Both the position numbers and the translations under genes were made by a program. From NCBI GenBank assembly GCA_037975125.1, contig CM075853.1, forward strand, positions 41,421,124 to 41,485,123: a stretch of 64,000 nt of DNA, read 5' to 3'. Source of the stretch: Latrodectus hesperus (taxonomy: Eukaryota; Arthropoda; Arachnida; Araneae; Theridiidae). Positions 12,976 to 27,058 of this stretch are shown piece after piece (position 1 is the stretch's first letter; every line of letters starts with the position of its first letter). A model generated the notes under the pieces. The model was not told where the DNA came from and searched no databases. It saw only the letters and a program-made list of their open reading frames with translations.

Positions 12976-13307
12976 CGGGACATTTTTAAGTGTAATTATT
13001 ATTTTAGTATTATTATTAAAATATAAAAATAACAACAAAAGCAATTTATTATAAATATCAATCTCTGAAATATTTTAGTAAATAGCAACGTATTTTTCAT
13101 GACAGATGTAATAACCCTTGACTAAACATTTGTATTAATTTTTTTAAATTGCAGTATTTAAAGATGGAAACGGACATTAAAAGTGTTGTATTATCAGATA
13201 TTATAGTACTTAAATTATTTCTCACTTAAAAGTATTCCGAATCAGATCTCGTATGTTATCGAGGAATTTAATGTCATGTATATCCAAATTTCTGACACTA
13301 TTTGAAT

Positions 13308-13348
13308 CTGCAAAGGATGCCTATATATCATATAAGCATCCTTTGCAG
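13308..13348. repeat. 13-bp perfect inverted repeat
   Basis: ctgcaaaggatgc (13308-13320) is mirrored by gcatcctttgcag (13336-13348) around a 15-nt AT loop. Confidence 0.85.
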
Positions 13349-13418
13349 TTAAATGTCATAATATTCTGTAATCATTATACTCTCTATACATGTAATTATT
13401 CAAACTAATTAATTATTA

Positions 13419-13651
<233 letters not shown>

Positions 13652-14071
13652 TGCATATAACCCAGTTATATATTTATCAACAGAAATACGCTTTTGGAAA
13701 AATTTATTATCAGACCACTCATTATAAATTGCTTTTAACTTGTAATTTAATTGAAAAAATGAAATATAATAAGTATTTTAATTGATCATCATCGTATTTG
13801 ATAAAATATAAGATTATTTTAATATGACAACTATGTGCAATATAATAATTCCTTATGAACAGAATAAGTCAACTGTTTTGTTGAGCAAAAAATAATTTTA
13901 TGTGACCAAAGTTTTAATAAGTCAATAAGGATTGCTTAGTGCTAAGATCAAAAGAGTTTGTATAAAAACCTTAAAATGTTTGATATTTTGATTATCATAT
14001 ATTACAAGACATTGATATTTATTTTGACTATAAATTATGTTCACATTAGTATTAAGTATATCAGTTTGTAA

Positions 14072-14085
14072 AACATGGATATCTT
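14072..14085. repeat. Target-site duplication, left copy
   Basis: The 14-mer aacatggatatctt is repeated exactly at 14848-14861, bounding the LINE fragment between them. Confidence 0.88.
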
Positions 14086-14847
14086 CAGGAAAAGTAGGGT
14101 GTAAGAGCAGCTTCTGTTGGTACAGAGTACCTGGACCACCCAAGGCAGAACCCAAGTTTCCAGTTTTTCAAGCAGAGCTTTTGGCAATTAAATTTCTGTG
14201 TTACTGAGGGTATAGTCTCTGATATTTGTATCTTCAGTGATAGCCGAATCTCCATACAGCATCTGGCCCAGTGGTGGCGGCATGGTGACATAACAACAAC
14301 TAAAATAGTACAACATTTTACTAATTTGAAAGCCAGTACCATAGTCTTCCAGTGGGTGCCATCTCATGTTAATGTGTATGGGAACGAAGTTGCGGATCAG
14401 TTGGCCAAGGATGGAAGCCTACAGAATATCATCATTGGAGACTGCTTGTCGTCCTCAGAGCTGACCTTTAGAGTTTGGATGGCTATCAATGCTAATTTTA
14501 GGGATACCATTCCTACCTACGAATTATACAGAATTGTACACATGCAAACATCCTGATTCCGCACTAGTGGATAAACACAAGAGATGCAGCCAAACGGCTT
14601 TGACAAGACTGCGAAGTGGCCACCTGCTTGCTCAGAGACAAGCCTCTGGTACCAAAGTCTACCCTCTCTGTCCCAAATGTCGAGTGATTCAGGCCTCCCC
14701 ATCTCATAATTTTCAATGCATTGGGTGTGAGAGAGGGGACATGGATTTGAGACCGGAGGTGGTGCTTGAGAGACTGACTATTTTTGGATTCATGGGGCTG
14801 GTGTGATGGTACTGTCACGCCAGTCGGGGATAAGCAACAACGACAAC
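14086..14847 (+). mobile_element. 5'-truncated LINE, RNase H to 3' end, (CAA)-type tail
   Basis: The plus strand encodes the second half of an RNase H domain. It includes FQAELLAIKF, then SDSR with the second catalytic Asp, then PSHVNVYGNEVADQLAKDG with the His and last Asp. A C-terminal region follows with C-x2-C-x8-H-x3-C (CPKC...SHNFQC), ending ...FMGLV-stop at 14806. An in-frame stop with frame change near 14205 and a frameshift near 14550 show the copy is inactive. After the stop come a 7-bp hairpin (14800-14821), then gggataagcaacaacgacaacaac, which is the tail. Perfect 14-bp TSDs flank it. The minus-strand element at 49438-50045 has the same C-terminal organisation and the same tail, so the two are members of one family or of sister families. 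Confidence 0.9.
14800..14821 (+). other. 3'-terminal hairpin of LINE, overlapping the stop codon
   Basis: ggtgtga (14800-14806) pairs with tcacgcc (14815-14821): 7 bp with one G-T wobble and an 8-nt loop. The TGA stop forms the last three bases of the 5' arm. It lies 6-7 nt before ggataagcaac. A matching hairpin sits at the same place in the 49-kb copy. Confidence 0.55.
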
Positions 14848-14861
14848 AACATGGATATCTT
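14848..14861. repeat. Target-site duplication, right copy
   Basis: Identical to 14072-14085, directly following the (CAA)-type tail. Confidence 0.88.
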
Positions 14862-15840
14862 TAAAATCATGTTTTATAAGAGTGTCATATTCCCTTCTAA
14901 GTAACAACATTAACCTAAATTTAACTTGACAAATTATATAATTTTTTGAATGAAACTGCTAATGTGGGCAGCATACATAATGGGGTTCATTATTACCTTT
15001 TGTTGGCTGCAGAAATTAATTCACGGAGGTTATATTTTCTACTCAGTTACTATACAGATTTACTGCATAAATTATGCGGACTTCTTGAACACGGTGTAGC
15101 AGTAACCAAAGTTACTTTAACATCCATTAAATATCATGCGTTTTGAATGGAAAATACTTCAGTATATTTACTTGAAAAGGTAATGATAATAAGGTGTGTA
15201 AAATTTTAAAGATGTCTAGTAGTTAGACTAACTTTTTTAAAATTGATGGGATAGGTTCGATATCAATCTTTATTGAACAATGGAAAACATGTGTTATGTT
15301 CACTTGCCCATCTTTCAGACCAGAGGAGTAAATATTTTATGGGTCTCTTATTTTGCAATATTTAAGTATAATCTGCAATCTGTAAAATGCCCTCACGAAA
15401 GATAATATTGCTAAGTGAATTTCATAACACTTCCATCATTATTTAGGTGTTATGATGTTCACTACACAATGTGAAAATGGTATAAAAACACCTGAAAATT
15501 CCTCAAACATCTACACTCACAAATTGTAAACAGAAGTGGAACAACTTTTAAGAACTAAATTATGGGAAACTTACAAAATATGTTTGACTTATCATAATGA
15601 ATATGTTAACTGCTGAAAAAAATTAAAACAAGGTAATGAAAATTCAGAAAATTTAATGGCCACAGGATATTATGTTTATCAGAAAGAAAATGCTTTTATC
15701 TTATACCGAAGAGGAAAAGCAGAAAACGTATAAGAACAGTATACTTCCGACACAGTACCATATAGAAAACGAAACTAAAGCATGTATTTCAAATTTGAGA
15801 ACAGTAATTACACATAAACGTGGAACCACTCATTCTAAAT

Positions 15841-15905
15841 TATGCTATTCTATAATAATTCTATATTATTCTATAATAATTCTATAATATTCTATAATAA
15901 TCTAA
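15841..15905. repeat. Short imperfect tandem repeat
   Basis: Repeats of tattctataataat of about 13-15 bp, in roughly four to five imperfect copies. Confidence 0.8.
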
Positions 15906-17486
15906 TAATCTACCGACTTGCATAATTTCAGATATTGGAATAAAATTATAAAATTTTTATTATATTTTTATATACACTATCATTTATCTTTCCAAATATT
16001 AAGCGATTATTCAAATACACAAAAATTTCATTATTAAGGATTTTTTCAAAAGTATAGTATAATATATTCCCTGATTGCTTAAATCCCTTTAATTTTACTA
16101 TTACCAGCAATTGAATATTTTTAGGTTTTTCAACGTCTCAGTTTCGAAAATATTTTTAAATCATATTTACTTATAATATAATAATTATCATCTGGATTTT
16201 AACTGAAGTAATTTCATTATTTTAAATGTATACATTTTTTTCAATTAAATCAGAGACATGTAATGTCGTGTCTAGTAACAACAAAAAGAAGAATCGATTC
16301 TTAGGTCTTAAATTTTTATTAATAAGGAAGATTTTGTAATAAAATATTATGATGTAATTTTATATTTTTGCGTGTGTTGATAAATTTTTATCTTAATTAA
16401 TTTTTACTTCAATTTAATTTTGTTTTGTCATTCTGAAAATGTAGGTTTTCTAAGGGGCTCATTCTAGAAAAGAGGGTTTGAGAAGTTTCTTGATTATTAT
16501 AATGTAAACAATAATATAATGCTATTTAAGTAAAACTATTTCTAACTAAAACTCTTAGCATTCTATGTGGAATAACACAAAAAATACCAATGGATAGATT
16601 TCAATTGCTAAGATATATATGTTTATTCAAATAATATTACACATCGTCTGGAAGAATATAATCTACATAAAACAAGAAGCAAACTTATCTCATATATTTT
16701 ATTAAATTTATGTGTTAAAAAATATATAAATACAGTTCAATCCGCTCAATTTAAAAATCAGTGGATATGATTTAGAATATATGGTTACACAGAATATATT
16801 TTTTGAAATATAAATTTTGTGCTACCTGAAAATTTCTGTAACTTAGTAAAGACATTTTATTTGTCTCTAATTCGTGTTAATGCATATAAAAATGTGATCA
16901 AATAGAAAATATGCAATATATTTTTATATTAAAAAGAATTAAACTGATCAAGCTTACTGTGAAGTTAGTTAATTGTTTCTAAATTTTGCTTATACAAGTT
17001 ACATTTGTATTAATGTTACAAATATAAAAGTTTAATAATAAGCATTTGTACTATTAATTTGTTGTTAAAAATATAGCAACACATTCATTGATTTATATTA
17101 TAAAAATAAGCAACATTTCTGAAAGATAATTTAAGTTTTTATTGTAAAAAATGTAAGTAGAATATACTTAAGTTAAAATGTCTTATTTTTTCAATAATTA
17201 TTTTGATTTTCGTTAATTGTTACAGTATTATTGAAATGAAGGTAAAATTATAAACACTGGAATGATATTAATATTCATCTTGAATTTAATTTTTCAAGTT
17301 AGTTTCATTAATCCAAGGATTAGTTGCAGGCATTAGTTGCATTAATCCTAGTATTCACAAGCATTAACACATACAATTAGTAATTTCAAATCAATAAAAT
17401 TGTTATAATTTAAAATAACCCAAAATAGGCCTAAAACTTTGTGAATAAAATGAAGATCGAAACAATTTACTACGGGTAGTTTACTA

Positions 17487-17528
17487 TTTACACTAATGCC
17501 GATTGGAAAAAATCTGCATTAGTGTAAA
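17487..17528. repeat. 13-bp perfect inverted repeat
   Basis: tttacactaatgc (17487-17499) and gcattagtgtaaa (17516-17528) with a 16-nt loop. Confidence 0.85.
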
Positions 17529-20518
17529 ACTATTACAAAATATAATCACTCATTAATTACATTGTTTAGTGTTTTCAGAAAACTAAATTTTTTATTTTAT
17601 TGAAAATATTATATTTAAATATTATGATACTGAAAATAAGTAAAAATATTATTAAATAATTACGTAATTAGCAGACACTCAAAAATAAAGTTATACTGTT
17701 ATATAATAAGTGTCTTGTGAACTAATTCTTTAGACTTGTAAATCTCATACTGAATATTGTCATTGAATGGCACAAATAAATAAAATGCTAAAAATTATAT
17801 ATTTAGGTTTCTAAATATGGTATTTTCTTTTAATTTAAAGAGAATTTAATCAATCAAAAAAACTGATTTCTATATGTATCTGAATATTGTTTTCAGCACA
17901 CATAAAAATTTTTATAAAAGTGATTGATAAGTAATATTTTGTATCTCAGAACTGTTTTCTATTATATTTATTTATCAATTCAAAAAGAGATTTTCCAATT
18001 AAATATTCAGTTAAAATTAATAAAAGACTTTGCTCGCAAATGCATTTCAGATTAGAAAGAATTTATAAGATAATCTAATTAGAAAGAGTTAATAATAAGT
18101 GCAGTTTGAAGGAATTAATAAGTAAATAAATCTTTAAAAACTTGTATAGTTTTTTTTATATAAATTAAAAAAATTTGTCATTACTTCCTTAGAAATATTG
18201 CTAAATATTAGAAAAATAACAGATGCATTTGATTAGATAAAAACTACTATAACTCAATTTTGAGAAAAAGCTATGTATAAATTTGCATATCCAGAAAACG
18301 CATTAATGAAAAGTTAAAATAAGATTCTTAAATTTTTTCAAATTAGTATTTTTAATAGTTTATTTTTAATTCTAAAGAAAGAAAATTTCACTATACTTTT
18401 AATTCACTATGCTGCCAGTTTTGGTTTAAGAGCTTTATTTTAAAATAAATATATTCGATTTTAATTTGAAAGATTACGCAGTATTGAATACCTTATTTAT
18501 GTACTTACATGAATATATAAGTTATTTTAACGTCTTGAAGTATGAAGGCATATATCTATTGTGTAAATAATGTCTATACCTTTGTTATAACATTTTTAAT
18601 AATTTATTGAGAATTGAAGTTCAAAAACTCAAATGTTATTTAGTATAGAAATATAGTTTTCATTTCTTATATTAATGACTGAAAAAAATTTTTTAATTAT
18701 AATAAACATTTTTACATTTTTGGTGTTTAAATATAAGTAATAGTTAATCCAGATATTCCTATTTCAAAGGGAAGAAAAGGTAACAATTTGATTCCAGCAA
18801 AAGTTTTAATAGTGGATATTAAATTTCCTATGATAATATTTCAACAAATTAAGTAATACTTCAAGAAAGTAATAAAAATTTTAATTCTATATATTTTTAA
18901 GCTGGAGAGCTATAAGTACTGCTAGTAGTTTTGTAACAATGATAAATAGAAAAGCATACTTCTGATAAAACAATAAACATTAATATTAAGCATTAAAGTT
19001 AAAATCAAAGGGGGGGGAGTTTATAAATATTGAAATCAGTGAACTTTTAAGTCTGCTCAAATACTTTAAATATATATGTTATAGTGAGGAATGATTTTAT
19101 TTGTTTAAGAAGAATAATGCAATATAGTTTCATATTCCTTGAGTACGGCTTATATGATTTGAAAAAAGTCATATGTTATTTCTGTAGGATTATTTTTCTT
19201 ATTTTTATCAAGGGAAAAATATTTAAACAAGAGATATGTATAAAGTAACTTGTTATGTGACGTCAAAACTCTGTACTAGAAATTAATCTCATGCCTATTT
19301 TTAGCCATTTCATCCTAAGACAGTTATTGCGACGACTTGCTGTTCTAGAATGGAAATACAGCAAACATTTATTCTCAGGAGAACTAATGTTGTTTTTCGG
19401 TATTATGACTGCTTAGTTATTCGCTATCTTCACTGATGGATTTTCTGGAAGTTTGCTAATTATGGAGAACTATTCCAACTTGATGTTCGTAGGAAGATTT
19501 CTTAATTAAGTAATCAGTAAAAAATTCTATTAGAAACATCATTTAGGTTTCCAAGAAAATAAATTTTCCTTTTCTTCATTCTTCTAATATAAAATGTTAA
19601 TTACGAAAATAAATTAATTTCAAATTTTCCCAATATTTTTACATAAATACATTTTCAATCTACAACCAGAGTATGGATTTCTTGTTGCAATTTTAGGGAT
19701 TTTGCTTTGGTTTCTATATAATTAAGATTAAGTGTCTGGTTAGAGGTCATTTTTTAAAATAATATAACAGGCAAAATATATTCTTAAAATTTAGTTGATT
19801 GCTATAAATTAAAAGTTTTAAGAAAATCCCTCATATAGCTATCCAAAAAAATTGTTTAAAACTATTAGTCTAGCTATATTCAAATCAATTTTTTTTTGTT
19901 CTATGGAAGATTTTGTTATTGATTCCCTTACTGATTCAGTTTTACAAGGAAAATAAAATTGACATCATTGAAAATATGTTTAATTTTGTACACGAAATGA
20001 TTGCCTTTGATAGAAGAAATAATATAAGTACCAAAAATATTCTTGTAACATACATTTATTTTCAGTTTGTCACAAGGGCCAACTGTTTTACAATCTTAAT
20101 GACAGATTTCTAGTTTAAGATTGTAAAATGTATAAGATATGATTCTAGACGAATGTGTTATTCCTAATATGGAATTTTTTTATAAGAAAAGAAAATATAT
20201 TTAAAAAGAAGATATGAGAAATCAATTGTATATGGTTTAAATGAAACAGTTTTCTCTGATATAATTTACTTGCTTTGAGACTGCGGTATGAAAAAAATAT
20301 TATCCTTTTACTAATCAATGATTAGAACATACCACTACCATTTTTTTAATTTTGCACTTAATGTAATTACAGACATCTCATTCATTTCGCATTATTAAAG
20401 ACAGTTTTTTGTATAACTTAATTTTAACTCTCTAAATTTAAAATTATTCAAATAAACAATCTCTGTATCCTCCAAATATTTAATATTTTTTAAAGTTAGT
20501 TAACGCGCGATAACATGA

Positions 20519-20686
<168 letters not shown>

Positions 20687-21039
20687 TCTTAATATCATAT
20701 TTTCTAGTCAATGTTGAATTATTTAGCGTTACACGAATCATATTTTTCAATTAGTGACAGGCATACACAAATGTTACCACATTTCATTTCTGAATCAAGT
20801 GTCGGTTTCTATATACATTGAAGAGATTTTCATCAATACAGTTAGCAAGAGATCCTTTTAAGATGAAGCATGATTCCTTCTATGCTTTATTTGCATAAAT
20901 GTTACATAATTTTTTTCTTCAAAACACTTTCTTCATTAAATTGGTGACTACATGAATCACATAAATTCATCCGGTAAAAAAAAATTACAAGGCAATTTAA
21001 ATTTATTCAGTTATTATAAAAAAATACTATTGGAAAAGT

Positions 21040-21425
21040 CTCTCTAAGCTCTTCTTAGTTAGATTTAATTCCTCGAAATTGCCTCATAAGACGTGAGAAT
21101 CGAAGCTCCTTCTTCATATCCTTTCTTCTCCAGATGAGGACGGGCAACGTGGAGGAAGGTTAAGCTTTTCCCTTTAACAAGTTATCTCAGGTTGGCAAGA
21201 CTCCAGAAGCCTTTCCTAAGATTGATTGTTCTTCAGCCACTGTGGAGAGGGAATCGAGTTGTTGCTAGATCCTGACTCAACTCAACCCTGTTGCGGGCGA
21301 CACGGAACTGTTGCTAGCAATAACTTTCTGGCTTCTCAGTCAAAACAGGATGGGTTTCATAACAGTATTTCTTGGAAAAGAATGACAAGATTTCTAGCAT
21401 ACATTTCAACTCCTGACAATTATTA
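21040..21425. other. GC-richer island of unknown nature
   Basis: About 380 bp with composition clearly above background, including cgaagctcc, gatgaggacgggcaacgtgg and gttgcgggcgacacgg. The longest open frame (66 codons, 21226-21426) has no recognisable motif and starts without an obvious context. Possibilities are an old transposon piece, an LTR or a host exon. I see no duplicated flanks, inverted ends or polyadenylation signal to decide. Confidence 0.35.
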
Positions 21426-23349
21426 ATTTTATTTCAAACAAAGCCATGACAATTGAAAAACAGAATTACAAAATTAAATATTATTAAAGCATTCTTTCGA
21501 GTGATAACGAGAGTAGAAGTATTTAAGCACATTTTTTATTGCTTCTTAAATCTGTTATTATTGCTTCTTAGATCTGTTAAAATAAAATATATTTTTACGT
21601 AATTTGTGTCAAATGAATTTATTTTACTTATATTCTAAGGAGACATTCTAGGTTAGATATACAACGGAAGAACCAAAAATAATTTTGCATAATTTTCAAA
21701 TGATGTCAATTTTTATCTGAAAATAATGTATCAATATTCAATTTAAGCTTTCAGATTGGTTACTGAATATTTACTCAGTAAAAGTATATATTCATCTATA
21801 TTTTAACTTTTCCACATGCATTCCAATTATATAGCTATACACTTTCATTTATACTTCATAACTTAAGACATTGAAACTGTGACACTTCCATTGGTTTTAT
21901 TTATATTATACATATTATTTCATATATTATAAACTAAATTCTTAGATCATGGAAAGTATTTACTTTAAATATCACTGAAACTGAAATACAGTTTAATTTG
22001 TGTGAATCACCTAAATAATAATTACTGATGTGATGTCTTAATACATTCTGTAGGTGGAATTTTGATAAAACTGTTTTATATGCTGATATTTAGTTCTAAA
22101 TATAATTGAAGTTTTTTATTCAAGATCACAATAAATTTAAGAATTGATATTTGTATTAATATACATTTTAGCTTTCACATAGAATTTATTCATACCGATA
22201 TTGTATTACAAGAAACATTATCTAACACTTTAGGACTTACAATATTTATCAATGTCTTAATAATTCTTATTATGTCTTATTATATTTATGTCTTAATAAT
22301 TCTAATATCAATAATGTGCACAGTAATTAAAAAAGTTATATGTTTTACATAACTTAAATAAGTTTATCTGATTGTAAAAATACCAATATGTTATTTTATG
22401 TAAAAAAATAATAATAAGTCTTTTAATTTTAAAAATAAACATTATATTAAAATTTAAAAAAACAAAAAATTCAGTAAATTATGAGTAAATAAGTTGTTTG
22501 AAATTAATAATCATTAAAACAAGATAAAACATAAATTTTGAAGAACTATGTAAAATCAATTTCTGCTTATATAATAATAATGAAATTAAGGGATTTCTTA
22601 CATTTTCATATGTCACATTTATTTTGAGACAATTTTATTTCAAATATAAATAAAGCTTATTATAATAATTATTTGCCATATTCTAAGAGTGAATTATTTT
22701 AAATAAATCCAAACATAACTGTTTTATTTAATTATAGTAGAATAATATAACATTTAACATTTTACAGGTAAACACACTCCCATTTTTGTTCTTTCTTCAT
22801 AATAAACAAAAACACTGAATAAGTGCTTAAATAAATATGTTTTAATTTTATTCATAAATTTACTAATTAGTTACAAGTAAATCCTTTTTGTGGATCACGT
22901 ACAGAGTATTTTTCTGAATAAAGGTATTGAAAAATATTTTGCCATGAAAGTCATTTCATTTTAAGTTGAAATAGATACTTCATTAAGATTTTCTTATTGA
23001 AAAGTCATTTAGTATTTAAGTTAATGAATGTATTTGCCAGAAAATATGAAGGACCTCTTCTTGTCATGTTTCCTTTTAAATTTTATCCTGTTCAATATCT
23101 TTATTCCTTATGATATTCATTATCGTTTTTTTCATATTATTAAATTATAATTAATTACATTAAAAGATTAGCATTTTCAGTTTTATGACGGATGAATATT
23201 TTATTGAGACCAATACGTTAAATTGCATTCATTTAAAAAATATGATTTATTTTTAATTATACATATTTAATATTTTCAAAAGAAAAAGTTACATTTAATT
23301 TGAAAAATGTTTTTGTGACAAATTAAATTATTTTATAAAATAGTAAAAG

Positions 23350-23526
<177 letters not shown>

Positions 23527-26500
23527 TGCCTCTTTTTAGCTGTAAATTTCTAAATATTTGTTTAACCATATATTGAAATTGTTTTCTTTTCGTTATAAGC
23601 ATTTTTGAATGCAACTTCATTTCTCTCAAGAGTTTCAAGAAATATTATATTAATTTTAAAACTTTATTTTTAATACGTTACAAAAATAAATTTTGTTTAT
23701 TTAATCTAAATATATTTTCATACTTAATTATCATCAGCAATAAAATTTATGAAGGAATCTTAACATAAAAAAACATGTGTTTTTAAACTTTTTTGTGTTT
23801 TCCAAAAGTAATTTTTCTGCTTAATACCAAATGGTTATTTGAATACCCCTTACATGTTTCGTATAAATATTCACAAACTTTAATAGGCAATATATAACTG
23901 AAAATTCTTTTCAAAAAAGAGTAAAATTGCTCCTAAGTGTAAATACGCTAGTTTTTTAAGAAGTTTCTTTGGCAGTTTCATACAGTGAGGTCTGCTTTTA
24001 CTTCAATTTTAAGACATTTGAATTCCGAAAAGCTGTTCTCTTTTCAACATGAAAAGATTCTTATTTGCTTGAAAAAGCGGTGAAAATGTCTGTGGACTAA
24101 AATGTATTCCGTTTTTATTTACAACAACTGGATCACAGATCTTATAAATTTTTTCAAAAATTCAAAAGTTTAAATAGATGAAATTCTTCTAGCTTTCTCC
24201 TTTCCCGAGGGCATAGCCATATAATCTTCTGATGGTGGAGAAGTTTCGGATTTGGGTGACTCTATTGAGACTTCTATTGAATACTTTTGAAATTTCTGAT
24301 ATATCTTATATATCACTTCCTTTTATATTCTGGAAGTTGAAAAGAAATAAAAATATAAAAATAAATGTGGCGCTAGGACAGTTCTAAACTTGAAAGAAAA
24401 AACATGACTTTAACATTTAATTTCACATTTTAACTTGCATTCAAGACAAACACACATATTTAATAACTTATTTTGACCAACTATTTCATTCTAAAAATTT
24501 TAAAGTCTCTTCTTAGTTTTCTTCTGCATTTGTAATTTTAAAAATTTTTCAAGTAAATACTTTTAAATTGCTTGAATAAAATTTTCTGTGTTAAAAATAG
24601 CTCAAACGTTTCCCTTTTTTAAATTTGTTCATCAAAATGTTTTATTTAAATTAACCTATGGAGTAATTATGTAATATAGACTTCCTTTATGTATTTCCCA
24701 CTAAGATGCATTTTAGTATTATTGAAGAAAACCCGCATTCCCTCCCGATAAAATATTTTATGAAATTTTAATATAAATATCATTAATAAATTATTTACAA
24801 AATCACTTTAAAGTAAACAATGCGTGACCATAAAGTTTTTCTTGATATTAAGAGCAACCTTACGCATTTATATATTCCCTACTACATATATATTTTAATT
24901 TTTGTCAAGAAAAATTCACAATCCAGCGTAGAAAACACTTCTTTAATTAGTAAATACAGAAAACATTATATTTTTTATAGAAATCTCTTCGAAGACAACA
25001 ATGTTTGCGTCTTACGTTTTACTTAGTAACCACAGAAAAATGCCTGAGAACGATTAAAAAACTATTCCAGAAAGGATAATTTTTTTAATCTTCTTTACTC
25101 TAGATGTAATAATTTGCATTTATAATCTTGTTTATTACTATTTTATTTTGTTTGCATAAGCTGTCGATGTATGTGAAAGGTTTTAAACACGTCATTGAAT
25201 TTTAGGCCAGCTTAAAAAATCTCAGTTTCAATAGAAATTTTTTGCAGCAATAGGACATGAACTATTTTTGCATCAATAGGACATGAACTTTTTGTACTTA
25301 TCTCACCTTTTCCATTCCTTCATGAGTTAATCATTTTCTTCGTTATTCTCTAACCTTAATCTAAATGAATTAGATGATGCAATAATTTATTTCTTATTGT
25401 AGGAAATAAAGAAATCTAATATTTCTGTTGCACCCATTTTCCAAGGTTTTTCCAATCAGCATTTTCATTAAGTTTACATTATTGTTAAAATCTTATATTA
25501 ATTTAATAATATAAAATCATTGCAACGTGATAAATAAAGATGTGGAATCTTTCTTTGGATCCTTTTTTATATTTGACAAATTTAATTTCCGTTTTACATA
25601 CTTCTTTGCAATTGAAATTTTAAAATGTTTAAATTATATGTTTACTAGACATTATATGCTAATGAAATAGTTGTATATAAAAATATTTCCAGTTTTAAGT
25701 TTATTTCTTTTTATATTATTCATAATTAATTACAAATCTAAGCAAATATTTACTATAAATACTTTGGATAACTAAAGTTTATAGAAAATTATTGTAAGTA
25801 ATATTTAGACAACTTTATCGCAAAATGTCCAAGTTTAAATTTAATCCATACACGTAATTTGACAGTCATTTTGTTTTATCACACCCAACGATTTTCATTG
25901 TTTAAAAAAAATTATTATTTTGTTTCAAATTTTTATTATATGACAAATACTTTTAATAATGCTAAAAAGCAGTAAAATTTTTTTCATACTTTTGCATCAT
26001 TTGTAAGTACTGTTATTAAGAATAAAATTCTTTATTTTCCAATGAAATATTTACTTATTATAAATATAGTTTCTGAAAGTTATTTCAATATTGATTTTTT
26101 ACATATGCAGAAATTAATAAGTTATTTTGATTGTAATTCCTTTTTGTACATATCTATATTCCTTTCGTGTAATACGAAGTGATTTTCTTAAAAAATCTCA
26201 GCGTTGGTAAATTATATTATTAATATTTAATATTGATATATTACATTCTTACATTATGAGTGTATTCATTTATTATTTCTGATTTTATTTTCTTTGCAAA
26301 TTTATTTTTTTCTTTCTGTAAATCCTCCTTATTTGCAAATTAGTTTCAGAATGCCTTTTGATAGTCATGTAAATATTTGACCAGTTTTACCATACGCTAG
26401 CAACTGAGAAATGGGCTTACAGTTCATTAGTAAAACCATTGAGAAATCAAATTTAAATCAAAAAGTTGTGCTTTATTTGATAAATTAAATTCCACTTAAA

Positions 26501-26772
26501 TATATAAATTTATTTATCAAATATTTCAGCTAGAATTAACCATAATTAAGCTTATCATTTCAAAAATACAAACACAGATTTTACATTCAGAAAAAGATAA
26601 GTTAAATTTTATTTTGAATTTATATTAATATCAATTTTGAGAGCTTTTCTTTCAAGCATTCAGATTTTCTTTCCAATGCCCCTATAAATGTTTTTTATTG
26701 ATTATTTTGGGATTTAATATAAATAAATATACTGCAACCCACTCACACACACTCATATATAAATATATATTT

Positions 26773-27058
<286 letters not shown>

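Larger units (their letters stand above)
14862..20518. other. AT-rich non-coding DNA, no gene seen
   Basis: Contains a short tandem tattctataataat cluster (15841-15905) and a 13-bp inverted repeat (17487-17528), both listed. A slightly less AT-rich patch at 19250-19510 has no readable domain on either strand. Open frames at 14946-15146, 15672-15887 and 19913-20113 show no family resemblance. Confidence 0.55.

Noticed and set aside
12830..13054. Open frames encoding long Tyr-Ile runs, here and over every other (TA)n array
   Set aside because: Direct translations of TA microsatellites, open in several frames and both strands; no evidence of coding.
13922..14342. Minus-strand frames over the 14-kb LINE, and those at 14517-14818
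   Set aside because: Antisense shadows of the plus-strand RNase H and C-terminal coding sequence.
24180..24300. Minus-strand reading with Pro/Ser-rich composition suggestive of an exon
   Set aside because: Short, interrupted on both sides, and no splice sites or family motif could be supported.
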